Assembly (NCBI RefSeq): GCF_001593005.1
Contig: NZ_LQZQ01000012.1
Span: 92,195 to 156,194 of the forward strand
Length of the DNA stretch: 64,000 bases
Direction of reading: 5' to 3'
Origin: Roseivirga ehrenbergii
GTDB taxonomy: Bacteria > Bacteroidota > Bacteroidia > Cytophagales > Cyclobacteriaceae
Shown: positions 51,274-60,324 of the stretch, one piece after another
How the letters are laid out: each line of letters begins with the position of its first letter
Position numbering within the stretch: the first letter of the stretch is position 1
The notes under the pieces: generated by a model
The model's input: only the letters and a program-made list of their open reading frames with translations
What the model was told of the DNA's origin: nothing
Databases searched by the model: none
Program-made: the position numbers and the translations under genes

Positions 51274-51900
51274 ATGGATGTTAGAGAGAATATTTTAGAG
51301 AAGGCAACAGAGCTGTATACCCAATTTGGTATCAGGGCTGTGACAATGGACGACATCGCCAAGGAGTTGGGTATTTCTAAGAAAACGATTTACCAATATT
51401 ATAAAGATAAAAGTGAGTTGGTGAGTACAATTACCAAAAATCACTTCGATATGGAGAGTCAACGATTCTGTGGGTTAACCGAAGAGAGTAAGAATGGAGT
51501 GCACGAGCTCGTGTTGCTTTCTGTTTGCCTTCGAGACTCCATCAGAGATACGAAAATGAACCTGCTTTATGAACTTCAAAAATTCTACCCTAAGGCCTGG
51601 AAGCTCTACGAAGAGTTTAAAGGCAATGTGATGAAGGAGTCTATTATGAGTGTTATTGAACGAGGAAAAAAAGAAGGTCTTTTTAGGCCAAATATAGATG
51701 CTGAGCTCATAGCAATTATGCGTATAGAACAGGTTCAAACATTCCTTCTCGGAAACCTTGTTCCTCGGGATAAATACACTTTAGAAGAAATACAAATGCA
51801 ATTATTCGATCATTTTATGCATGGTCTTTTTACCATAGAAGGTCACCAACTTTTTAATCAATACACAACAAACTCAAAAAACAATGAAGAGCAGAATTAA
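51274..51900 (+). CDS. TetR/AcrR-family transcription regulator
   Basis: From ATG 51274 this is 208 residues. The N-terminal TetR helix-turn-helix is clear: ILEKATELYTQFGIRAVTMD then DIAKELGISKKTIYQYYKDK at about 7-47. The C-terminal helical domain binds an unknown ligand. The open frame runs upstream to 51139, through the promoter, so that extension is not real. It overlaps the tolC-like gene by 17 bp and is the first gene of the efflux operon, so it probably represses its own operon through the inverted repeat. Confidence 0.93.
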   Translation: MDVRENILEKATELYTQFGIRAVTMDDIAKELGISKKTIYQYYKDKSELVSTITKNHFDMESQRFCGLTEESKNGVHELVLLSVCLRDSIRDTKMNLLYELQKFYPKAWKLYEEFKGNVMKESIMSVIERGKKEGLFRPNIDAELIAIMRIEQVQTFLLGNLVPRDKYTLEEIQMQLFDHFMHGLFTIEGHQLFNQYTTNSKNNEEQN

Positions 51901-53239
51901 TAAATACTTGCTTATGCTCGCGCTTTTGCTGCCCGCTGTTGCGGTAAAAGCTCAAACGGAATTTTCTCTGAACAAGGCATTGGAATATGCACTGATCAAC
52001 AATGAGAATGTGAAGAATGCGCAACTTTCTACACTTGACGCAGAAGCTCAGGTGTTTGAAACACGTGCCGATGGTTTACCTCAGGTTAATGCTGGCTTCA
52101 ACTATACCAACAACCTATTTATCGCCAAAAGCCCAATCCCAACATCGTTTATTTCTGGCAATCCAAATGATGAAGGTGTAACCTTAGTAGGTTTTGGTGC
52201 CCAACATATTGGTAACCTGAATGTTGGTTTAGAGCAAATGATCTGGGACGGATCCTTCTTTATTGGATTACAAGCTGCGAAAGTGCTTAGAGAAAAAGTG
52301 ATAGTAGATAAAGCGAAAGCGGAAGTAGATGTTATCGAACAGGTAACTAAAGCTTACTATTTGGTTTTAGTAAACCAAACCCGTGTTGATTTAATCAATG
52401 CTAATTTGGAGACCTTAAACACTACTTTAGATGAAACCAGAACCTTATATGAAAATGGTTTTGCAGAAAGAATCGATGTAAGCAGGCTTCAGGTACAAAC
52501 CAATAATCTTTTAGCCGAAAGAAGTGGCGTGGAGCAAGCTGTTAAAACCAGTAAAGATTTACTCAAGCTAAGTATGGGTATGCCAGTAGAGGAGGAGATT
52601 ACGCTTTCCGATCAGTTAGAAACACTGGACTTCAAATACGATCAATCTGAATTAGAAGGTTTTAGTATTGGTAACAGGTTAGAAGTGCAACAACTCAATT
52701 ACCTAAAAGAATTGGCTGGTTTGCAGATCAAGAATACCACTTCTCAGTACATACCTAAAGTTACTTTCAATGCAGGTTGGGGTAGAAATACCGGTTCCAA
52801 CGATTTTAGCGATTTAACCGATGGCAAAAAGTGGTTCTCAAACTCTCAAATTGGTTTGAATGTTAGCATCCCAATCTTTGATGGTTTAAGAAAAAAGTAC
52901 ACAATTCAGCGTAATAAAATTGAGCTAGAGACACTGAACAATCAATACGGTTTATTGACCAATAGCTTGACTCAAGAGTTTGAAAATGCCAAGAGAAATC
53001 TAGAGGTAAGCCTTGAGCAATTAGAGGTACAAGAATCCAATATGGAATTGGCGCAAGAAGTAAGCAGTATTACAAAAGAGAAGTACAAAGAAGGAGTTGG
53101 GTCTAATTTAGAAGTTACCAATGCCGAAAAGGATTATAAAGAAGCAGAAACCAACTATTTGAATGCCTTATACAATGCCATTATTGCAAAAGTGGATTTG
53201 GATAAAGCACTCGGTAAACTAAGAAGCAATGACAACTAA
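51884..53239 (+). CDS. TolC-family outer-membrane efflux channel
   Basis: This 451-residue protein has a signal peptide (LLMLALLLPAVAVKAQ). Two repeats of the long-helix OEP domain follow: the first around ALEYALINNENVKNAQLSTL and the second around LEVQQLNYLKELAGLQIKNT. YNALYNAIIAKVDLDKALGK, split at its middle, ends the second. TolC-type trimers form the outer-membrane duct of tripartite pumps. It lies between the TetR gene (17-bp overlap) and the membrane-fusion protein, so one transcript encodes the whole pump. Confidence 0.93.
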   Translation: MKSRINKYLLMLALLLPAVAVKAQTEFSLNKALEYALINNENVKNAQLSTLDAEAQVFETRADGLPQVNAGFNYTNNLFIAKSPIPTSFISGNPNDEGVTLVGFGAQHIGNLNVGLEQMIWDGSFFIGLQAAKVLREKVIVDKAKAEVDVIEQVTKAYYLVLVNQTRVDLINANLETLNTTLDETRTLYENGFAERIDVSRLQVQTNNLLAERSGVEQAVKTSKDLLKLSMGMPVEEEITLSDQLETLDFKYDQSELEGFSIGNRLEVQQLNYLKELAGLQIKNTTSQYIPKVTFNAGWGRNTGSNDFSDLTDGKKWFSNSQIGLNVSIPIFDGLRKKYTIQRNKIELETLNNQYGLLTNSLTQEFENAKRNLEVSLEQLEVQESNMELAQEVSSITKEKYKEGVGSNLEVTNAEKDYKEAETNYLNALYNAIIAKVDLDKALGKLRSNDN

Positions 53240-53261
53240 TAACTCAAAATATATCAATCAC

Positions 53262-54404
53262 ATGAAAGCTAAATCAATCGCCACAATTTTTCTTGCTGTG
53301 CTCACGGTAGCAGCATGTGGGCCTAAATCTGAGAATGAAGGTCTTGACGCCAAGAAGAAAGAACTGACTGAAGCCAGAGTTCAACTTCAGGAAATCAGAA
53401 ATAAAATTGAAACCATAGAGGCTGAAATTGCTGAAGCTGACCCTGATTTTTTCAACGGTTCAGGAGCAGCTACTTTGGTAACCACAATAAAAACTGAAAA
53501 GAAAAATTTCGATCATAAAATCGAGGTAAGAGGAACGGTAATGTCTCGTACAAACGTGTACGTAAGTGCAGAAAGCATGGGGCTTCTAACTTCGGTAAAA
53601 GTAGTTGAAGGTCAGTCGGTAAAGAAAGGTCAGTTGTTGGCTACAATCGACTCTGAACAACTTGAGAAGTCGATTGATGAAGTGAAAAATCAATTGCAGT
53701 ATGCTACTACCATTTTCGAAAAAAGAGAAAGACTTTGGAAGAAGAACATTGGTACAGAAGTAGATTTTTTGACTGCTAAAAACAACAAAGAAGCACTTGA
53801 AAAACAACTTTCAACCTTAAATACACAATTGAGCAAAACCAATATTGTAGCTCCTTTTGCCGGAAGTATTGAAGAGGTGCCAGTAAAAGCAGGAGAAGTA
53901 GTTCAACCGGGTTCTCCAATTGTATTTTTGGTAAGCAACAGTGATATGTACATTTCAGCCGAAGTTTCTGAAGCCTATTTAGGTAAAGTGAAAGTAGGTG
54001 ATGAGGTAGATGTTGAAATACCATCTATGAATGAGAGCTACGTTTCTAAAATTGTAAGTATCGGAAATGTAATCAACCCTGCTAGTAGAACTTTCACTAT
54101 TGAAGTGAAATTACCAAGCGAAGCTTCTAATGCAAAGGTGAACATTGTGAGCATTTTAGGTTTAACTGACTATACAAACGAAGAAGCCATTACAATTCCT
54201 TCAAGAATTATTCAAGAAGACCTAGAGGGTAACTTTGTGTATGTGTTAGATGCTGCGAATAAAGCATCTAAAGTTCATGTGAAATTAGGTCTTTCTCACG
54301 ATCACGAAACAGAAGTGCTTTCTGGTTTGACGGGCGGTGAAGTAATTGTTGATAAAGGAAATCGTTCAATCGCAGATGGCACAACTGTAAAAGTGCAGAA
54401 TTAA
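53262..54404 (+). CDS. RND efflux periplasmic adaptor lipoprotein (HlyD/MFP)
   Basis: From ATG 53262 this is 380 residues with a type II signal peptide and lipobox VAAC (Cys19). A coiled-coil segment rich in Glu/Ala follows (LTEARVQLQEIRNKIETIEA). The lipoyl-type halves are visible as VYVSAESMGLLTSVKVVEGQ and TNIVAPFAGSIEEVPVKAGE, then the beta-barrel and membrane-proximal domains. The ATG at 53229 overlaps the tolC-like stop but adds a polar extension before the signal, so 53262 is preferred. It bridges the RND pump to the TolC channel. Confidence 0.92.
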   Translation: MKAKSIATIFLAVLTVAACGPKSENEGLDAKKKELTEARVQLQEIRNKIETIEAEIAEADPDFFNGSGAATLVTTIKTEKKNFDHKIEVRGTVMSRTNVYVSAESMGLLTSVKVVEGQSVKKGQLLATIDSEQLEKSIDEVKNQLQYATTIFEKRERLWKKNIGTEVDFLTAKNNKEALEKQLSTLNTQLSKTNIVAPFAGSIEEVPVKAGEVVQPGSPIVFLVSNSDMYISAEVSEAYLGKVKVGDEVDVEIPSMNESYVSKIVSIGNVINPASRTFTIEVKLPSEASNAKVNIVSILGLTDYTNEEAITIPSRIIQEDLEGNFVYVLDAANKASKVHVKLGLSHDHETEVLSGLTGGEVIVDKGNRSIADGTTVKVQN

Positions 54405-54428
54405 TCTTAACCTCTGAATTAGAGCATT

Positions 54429-57400
54429 ATGGCTGAAAATAATCAACAAAATGTGATTGATAAGGAGTTTGGATTAACCTCCCTGTCGATTCGAAATAAA
54501 ATTACAGTATACGTGCTTACGCTCATCATTGTAGCGGCAGGTGTATACTCTTATATTACTCTACCAAAGGAGAGTTTTCCAGAAGTGGAACAACCAACGG
54601 TTTATGTAAGTACAGCACACCCAGGTAACTCACCTGAGGATATCGAAAGCTTGATTACGCGTGAGCTAGAGAAGGAAATCAATACCATAGAAGGCGTTGA
54701 TAATATTCAATCTACTTCGGTACAAGATTTCTCTGCCATTGTGGTGGAATTTCAAGTAGGTGTAGATGTTGACGATGCGGTGATCGATGTAAAAGATGCA
54801 GTAGATAGAGCTAAGTCTGAATTACCGACTGATTTGAAATCTGATCCGAGTGTAATCAAGTTTAGCTTTTCAGAAAACTTTCCTATTCTGAACCTTAACC
54901 TTACTGATCCTTCAAAAACACTCGATGAGCTCAATGATATTGCAGAATATCTGGAAGATGAGATTGAGAAATTCAAGGAGATTTCTAAGGTTAATATTGT
55001 TGGGGTTGATGAAAAGGAAGTAGAAGTAAAAGTAGATCCTTTCAAGCTTGAAGCTAGAAAAGTAACCTTTACGGATATTGAAAATGCAATTACAGCAGAA
55101 AACCTTACGCTTTCTGGCGGTAATGTAGTGGCTGATGGTTTAAGAAGAAACGTAAGGGTAATTGGTGAATTTGATGACCCTGCTCAAATCGAAGAAATCA
55201 TCATTAGTAATGAAGATGGACACATTGTTTATTTAAAAGATGTGGCCACAGTTACATTCGGCTATAAGGACAAGATGAACTACGCACGATTGGATTTAAA
55301 TCCTGTTGTGAAGTTGGATGTGATGAAACGAAGTGGTGAAAACCTTTTGATAGCTACTGATAAAATCACCAAACTAATTGATGAAAGCTACGCAGGTGGT
55401 CAAATTCCATCTTCAACCAAAGTAACCGTTACCAACGATCAGTCGAAAGATACAAGAGAGCAAGTAAGCAGTTTGGGTAACAATATCATCTTTGGGGTAA
55501 TTTTAGTAGTTACCGTTTTGATGTTCTTTTTAGGAACCCGCAACTCACTTTTTGTGGGTATGGCAATTCCGTTATCCATGTTCATGGCCTTAATGATTCT
55601 GGGTTTACTGGGCATTTCTATTAACACCATGACACTTTTCGGTCTTATCATGGCCTTGGGTATGTTGGTAGATAATGGTATCGTGGTAGTTGAAAACGTG
55701 TATCGTTTAATGGAAGAAGGTTTGAGCCCAATGGCGGCTACCCGTAAAGGTGTAGGCGAAGTGGCTTTGCCTATTATATCTTCTACTGCTACTACTTTGG
55801 CTGCCTTTATGCCATTGGCTTTTTGGCCAGGTATTATAGGTGAGTTTATGCTTTACTTGCCAGTAACGCTAATTATTACGCTGGGCTCATCTCTATTTGT
55901 AGCCTTGGTAATTAACCCCGTATTCATCTCGTCTTTTATGAGTTTAGATGGGAAGAAAGTGTATAACCACAAGAGAATAATCATTAGGTCTTCTATTTCT
56001 ATTGTAGTAGGACTTGTTATTGCTCTTGGAGCTGGAATTCCAGCATTGGGCAACCTCTTAATTCTTATTGGCGCACTTACATTAATGAACATTTATGTAT
56101 TAGGGCCCTTGTCTAAAATGTTCCAATCAGGCTTTTTACCAGCCTTAGAGGGGCGTTATGAAAAAGTTTTGAAGAGTGCTGTAAAGAATCCAGGTCTTTA
56201 TTTGGGAGGTGCATTTTTGGCCTTGTTCATTTCATTGGGTGTTTTTGCCGCCTTCCAACCTAAGGTGCTATTCTTCCCTGAAAACGAACCTAAATATGTA
56301 AACGTTTTTGTTGAATTTCCTGTGGGAACTGACATTGAAGTGACCAATGATTTTGCTCAGACGATTGAAGCACAGGTGCTTGAAATCATTAAGCCTTATG
56401 AGTCTATTGTAGAGTCGGTTTCTACCAATGTTAGTCAGGGCGCTGCCGATCCTAACGATCCAACAGCAGTTGGTCAATCAGAAGAGCCGCATAAGGCACG
56501 TATCACCGTTAACTTTATTGAAAGTAAACTCCGTGGCGACATCAATACCATTGATGTGATGAACGATTTGCGTGCGCAAATTAAGCCAGAGCCGGGTGTT
56601 ACTTTAACCATTGATAAAGATGCTGCTGGTCCGCCAACAGGAAAACCGATTAACTTAGAGATTATTGGTGAAGATCTTGAGAGGTTAATTCATGTGAGTG
56701 AAGACATTCAACAAAAAATTGATGAGTCTGGAATTCGTGGAATTGAAGAATTAAAGAGCTCTTTAGAATTGGGTAAACCTGAGTTGATCGTAGATATTGA
56801 TCGCGATAATGCCAGACGTTTTGGTTTGTCTACATACGCCATTGCCAATGAAATTAGAACCGCTCTTTTTGGTAAGGAAGTTTCTAAATACAAAGAAGGG
56901 GAGGACGATTACGAAATCAATGTTCGCTTGAATCAAGACTATCGCTACGATATCGATGCTTTGTTGAATAAGAATATCACTTTCAGAAATCAGAACTCAG
57001 GTAAGTTGGTACAAGTGCCAATTTCTTCTGTTGCTCATGTGCGTTATGGCTCTACATATGGTTCTATCAAAAGAAAGGATTTAGACAGGGTTGTAACCTT
57101 AAGTTCTAATGTGCTGGCAGGCTCGAATGCTACAGAAATTACAGAGCAACTCAAAGTGTTAATGGCTGATTACGATATGCCGGCTGGCTATAGTTATGCC
57201 TTTACAGGAGAGCAAGAAGAGCAAGCTGAAAATATGGCTTTCTTGGCCAAAGCATTGTTGATTGCCGTGTTTACCATTTTCTTGATCATCGTATCTCAGT
57301 TCAACAAAATTACCGCCCCATTCATTATAATGGTGTCGGTGTTCTTGAGTACCATTGGTGTATTCTTGGGCTTGGTAATTTTCAATATGGAATTCGTGGT

Positions 57401-57872
57401 AATCATGACCATGGTGGGAATTATTGCTTTGGCCGGTATTGTGGTGAACAATGCGATTGTTTTGATTGATTACATTGAACTTACAAGAAAAAGAAGGAGA
57501 AGAGAATTAGGCTTAGATGATGATGATCGTTTACCAATGGAAGAAGTTTTGAACTCTATCATTCTTGCTGGTAAAACCAGGCTTCGTCCTGTAATCTTAA
57601 CCGCTATTACTACCATCCTTGGTTTGGTGCCGTTGGCAGTTGGATTGAACATTGACTTTATCGGTTGGTTTACTAGTTACAATGCGGACTTCTATGTAGG
57701 AGGTGATAACGTGGTGTTCTGGGGTCCGATGTCATGGACGATTATTTTCGGGCTTACTTTTGCAACTTTCTTAACTCTTATTATTGTTCCTACAATGTAT
57801 TTATTAGCCGATAAATTCATGTACAGAATAGCAGGGAAGAAGGAAGCAAGAAAAGCAAACGCTCTAAGCTAA
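54429..57872 (+). CDS. RND-family efflux permease
   Basis: This 1147-residue inner-membrane pump has the standard AcrB-like plan. TM1 is at about 26-45, a periplasmic domain runs from about 50 to 340, TM2-6 from about 348 to 530, a second periplasmic domain from about 600 to 920, and TM8-12 from about 935 to 1130. GLIMALGMLVDNGIVVVENV holds the TM4 Asp proton-relay region and ALAGIVVNNAIVLIDYIE its pseudo-repeat. The sequence resembles the heavy-metal/multidrug mixed branch; the substrate cannot be assigned. A loop of about 40 residues between TM10 and TM12 (LNIDFIGWFTSYNADFYVGG) looks longer than in AcrB. Confidence 0.95.
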   Translation: MAENNQQNVIDKEFGLTSLSIRNKITVYVLTLIIVAAGVYSYITLPKESFPEVEQPTVYVSTAHPGNSPEDIESLITRELEKEINTIEGVDNIQSTSVQDFSAIVVEFQVGVDVDDAVIDVKDAVDRAKSELPTDLKSDPSVIKFSFSENFPILNLNLTDPSKTLDELNDIAEYLEDEIEKFKEISKVNIVGVDEKEVEVKVDPFKLEARKVTFTDIENAITAENLTLSGGNVVADGLRRNVRVIGEFDDPAQIEEIIISNEDGHIVYLKDVATVTFGYKDKMNYARLDLNPVVKLDVMKRSGENLLIATDKITKLIDESYAGGQIPSSTKVTVTNDQSKDTREQVSSLGNNIIFGVILVVTVLMFFLGTRNSLFVGMAIPLSMFMALMILGLLGISINTMTLFGLIMALGMLVDNGIVVVENVYRLMEEGLSPMAATRKGVGEVALPIISSTATTLAAFMPLAFWPGIIGEFMLYLPVTLIITLGSSLFVALVINPVFISSFMSLDGKKVYNHKRIIIRSSISIVVGLVIALGAGIPALGNLLILIGALTLMNIYVLGPLSKMFQSGFLPALEGRYEKVLKSAVKNPGLYLGGAFLALFISLGVFAAFQPKVLFFPENEPKYVNVFVEFPVGTDIEVTNDFAQTIEAQVLEIIKPYESIVESVSTNVSQGAADPNDPTAVGQSEEPHKARITVNFIESKLRGDINTIDVMNDLRAQIKPEPGVTLTIDKDAAGPPTGKPINLEIIGEDLERLIHVSEDIQQKIDESGIRGIEELKSSLELGKPELIVDIDRDNARRFGLSTYAIANEIRTALFGKEVSKYKEGEDDYEINVRLNQDYRYDIDALLNKNITFRNQNSGKLVQVPISSVAHVRYGSTYGSIKRKDLDRVVTLSSNVLAGSNATEITEQLKVLMADYDMPAGYSYAFTGEQEEQAENMAFLAKALLIAVFTIFLIIVSQFNKITAPFIIMVSVFLSTIGVFLGLVIFNMEFVVIMTMVGIIALAGIVVNNAIVLIDYIELTRKRRRRELGLDDDDRLPMEEVLNSIILAGKTRLRPVILTAITTILGLVPLAVGLNIDFIGWFTSYNADFYVGGDNVVFWGPMSWTIIFGLTFATFLTLIIVPTMYLLADKFMYRIAGKKEARKANALS

Positions 57873-57932
57873 AGAAATAATACAAACAGAGCTTTGGCTT
57901 GATGTTTGTTTAAAATACTATGTGGTGATTTA

Positions 57933-57953
57933 GGTGTCTGTTTCTCAGGCACC
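57933..57953 (+). other. Hairpin upstream of the efflux operon terminator
   Basis: GGTGTCTG and CAGGCACC pair over 8 bp with one G-U around a 5-nt loop. It lacks a U-tract and lies 25 bp before a strong terminator. It may stabilise the mRNA 3' end. Confidence 0.45.
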
Positions 57954-57977
57954 ATCATAGTTAAGGTTGATTTGGTG

Positions 57978-58010
57978 GCTCTCGGGGTGGTTCCCGAGAG
58001 CTCTTTTTTT
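57978..58010 (+). terminator. Rho-independent terminator of the TetR-TolC-MFP-RND operon
   Basis: GCTCTCGGG and CCCGAGAGC form a perfect 9-bp stem with a 6-nt loop, followed by TCTTTTTTT. It lies about 105 bp after the permease stop. Confidence 0.92.
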
Positions 58011-58045
58011 GAACTCAAATTGATTTCAAACAGTTAGCAAAATGT

Positions 58046-59293
58046 ATGAAGTTTAGTGTCTTTTCTTTTATTCTAATAATTCTGTTTTTAGCCTGGATAG
58101 AGATATATGCTTATCAGGCAACAAAGACCCTTCTCAAGAATGTAAAGGCCAGTCGAGCCAAATGGCTAAAGCGGATTTACCTCTTACAAGCCGTAGTTAT
58201 GATGGCTCTTGTGGTGTATTTGCGCCTATCTCAAACAGGAACCATTTCTTTCAGTTTTCTTATCTCCATAATTTTTATGTCCTATACTGCCAAGCTCATT
58301 GGGTTGGTCTTCGTTTTTATAGATGATATTAGGAGAGCAATTGCGCTTTTCTTTGCAGGCAAGAAGCGCAGAAAGGAAAAGAAGATAGCAGCAGGTAAAA
58401 AAATATCTAGGTCTGAATTTCTTGCTAAAACTGCCGTTGCGGCAGCTACTTTGCCAATTGTAACCATGAGTTTTGGCATTGTGTCAGGTGCCTATGATTA
58501 TAGAATTAGAAGAAGAAAATTATACCTTCCAAACCTTCCGAGCGGTTTCAATGGTATTAAAATGGCGCAGCTTTCTGATATCCATAGCGGAAGTTTCTTC
58601 GATAAAAAAGCAGTTGAAGGAGGCGTTAATTTACTGATGGCCGAAAAGTCCGATGTAGTGTTTTTTACAGGCGACTTGGTGAACAACCAGACAAAAGAAC
58701 TGAACGAATACTTCGATATTTTCTCTAAAGTAAAAGCCGATCTAGGAGTGTATTCTACTTTAGGAAATCATGATTACGGAGATTATATGCAATGGACTTC
58801 AGCTCAGGCCAAACAAAAGAACCTACAAGACATGATTTTGGCGCATGAAAAAATGGGCTGGAATCTCATGATGAATGAAAATAAATCGCTGAAAGTAGGC
58901 GCAGATCAAATCTCTTTAATAGGAGTGGAAAACTGGGGTGCTGGTCGTTTTGCCAAATATGGCGACTTAGATCTTGCGTATAAAAATTCAGAAGGCGATG
59001 TGAAAATATTGCTTTCACACGATCCAAGTCATTGGGATGCACAAGTAAGGCCAAAGTATAACGACATTGATTTGATGTTTGCAGGGCACACCCACGGTAT
59101 GCAGCTAGGAGTGGAGGTTGGTAATTTTAGATGGAGCCCTTCGCAATGGATGTACCCACAATGGGCTGATTTATATACCCAGGGAAACCATCACCTCTAT
59201 GTAAACCGAGGCTTTGGCTTCTTAGGCTTCCCTGGCCGAATCGGAATTCTTCCCGAAATCACCATTTTTGAATTGACGAATAGGCCGGTTTAA
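58046..59293 (+). CDS. Membrane metallophosphoesterase
   Basis: This 415-residue protein has three N-terminal hydrophobic segments (about 4-24, 45-62 and 70-92), then a basic stretch, a Tat-like internal segment (ISRSEFLAKTAVAAATLP) and a calcineurin-like domain. Metal motifs are in order: QLSDIHSGSFFDKKA, VVFFTGDLVNNQTKEL, STLGNHDYGDY, LLSHDPSHWD and LMFAGHTHGMQLGVE. Relatives such as YaeI hydrolyse lipid phosphodiesters or lipid A precursors, but the substrate here is unknown. The gene lies after the efflux terminator, so it needs its own promoter in the 35-bp gap or read-through. Confidence 0.87.
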   Translation: MKFSVFSFILIILFLAWIEIYAYQATKTLLKNVKASRAKWLKRIYLLQAVVMMALVVYLRLSQTGTISFSFLISIIFMSYTAKLIGLVFVFIDDIRRAIALFFAGKKRRKEKKIAAGKKISRSEFLAKTAVAAATLPIVTMSFGIVSGAYDYRIRRRKLYLPNLPSGFNGIKMAQLSDIHSGSFFDKKAVEGGVNLLMAEKSDVVFFTGDLVNNQTKELNEYFDIFSKVKADLGVYSTLGNHDYGDYMQWTSAQAKQKNLQDMILAHEKMGWNLMMNENKSLKVGADQISLIGVENWGAGRFAKYGDLDLAYKNSEGDVKILLSHDPSHWDAQVRPKYNDIDLMFAGHTHGMQLGVEVGNFRWSPSQWMYPQWADLYTQGNHHLYVNRGFGFLGFPGRIGILPEITIFELTNRPV

Positions 59294-59296
59294 AGG

Positions 59297-59315
59297 TGGG
59301 GCTGCTTTAGCCCCA
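59297..59315. terminator. Weak bidirectional hairpin after the phosphoesterase gene
   Basis: TGGGGCT and AGCCCCA form a 7-bp stem with a 5-nt loop between the convergent stops at 59293 and 59337. No clean U-tract follows, so efficiency is doubtful. Confidence 0.45.
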
Positions 59316-59336
59316 ATTTGCATTGACTGTACAGTG

Positions 59337-59882
59337 TTATTTTTTATTGAACTTCTCGTTATACATTTCAAAACTCTCTTTAAGAATTTCAATGGCAGTT
59401 TCTTTGTTCAGAAATTCTTCCACTACCACGGTTTTCTTCTCTAGCTTTTTATAGTCTTCAAAGAAATTTCTCATTTCTGAAATAAAATGCGAAGGAAGTT
59501 CAGAAATGTCGTTGATATGGCTAATACTCGGGTCGCCTGCAGCTACTGCAATGATTTTGTCATCTGCTTCACCGTTGTCGAGCATACGCATTACGCCAAT
59601 AACTTTGGCCGGAACAATACACATAGGTACAATGTCGATTTGTGACAGAATCAGAATATCTAATGGATCTCTATCTTCACAATAACTCTGAGGAATAAAG
59701 CCATAATTCGCTGGGTAATAAACCGAAGAGTACAACACTCTGTCAAGGATTAAAAGTCCACTGTCTTTGTCTAGTTCATATTTTGCTCTGGTTCCTTTCG
59801 GAATTTCAATAATGCCGTTCACGATATCGGGCAGATTGTCTCCAGGAGAAACGTCATGCCAAGGGTTAAATTTATTTTTCAT
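59337..59882 (-). CDS. ppa: Inorganic pyrophosphatase, family I
   Basis: This 181-residue enzyme hydrolyses pyrophosphate and so drives biosynthetic reactions. The family I active site is clear: [20 protein letters not shown] at about 32-51, [20 protein letters not shown] at about 59-78 (with the metal-binding Asp cluster DxDPLD) and [12 protein letters not shown]. The length is typical of the bacterial cytosolic form. It is transcribed alone on the minus strand, between the phosphoesterase gene and the tRNA. Confidence 0.95.
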   Translation of the reverse strand: MKNKFNPWHDVSPGDNLPDIVNGIIEIPKGTRAKYELDKDSGLLILDRVLYSSVYYPANYGFIPQSYCEDRDPLDILILSQIDIVPMCIVPAKVIGVMRMLDNGEADDKIIAVAAGDPSISHINDISELPSHFISEMRNFFEDYKKLEKKTVVVEEFLNKETAIEILKESFEMYNEKFNKK

Positions 59883-60010
59883 AACGTAGGTTTTTCAAGT
59901 GTATAAGATTGCTTATTGCTTTAAGCTAAGAGTTGTAAAGATAGTTAATGCTACTAGCAAATGAGTGTGCCTGATTTTGGCCAAATGTGACAAATGCTGT
60001 GACAAAAGCA

Positions 60011-60045
60011 TAAAAAAGGCCTTAGAATTGTCTCTAAGGCCTTTT
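60011..60045 (-). terminator. Terminator of tRNA-Ser
   Basis: On the minus strand AAAGGCCTTAGA and TCTAAGGCCTTT form a 12-bp stem with a loop of about 6 nt, followed by TTTATGC. It starts within 2 nt of the tRNA 3' end. Confidence 0.9.
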
Positions 60046-60133
<88 letters not shown>

Positions 60134-60324
60134 GTGTATTTAGCTGATATATTACCCTCGTTTAAGAGGAGTGCAAATATAGGTGATTAGATCAGACTTC
60201 ACCAAGCGTATTTTAGAAAAAATACCATCAATGTAAATCCATTTTTATAACTCATTAAAATTGAGTCTATTCATTAAACGATAGCCACTAACTGCTGTCT
60301 AAATCGAAAATCAACAACTAAACT

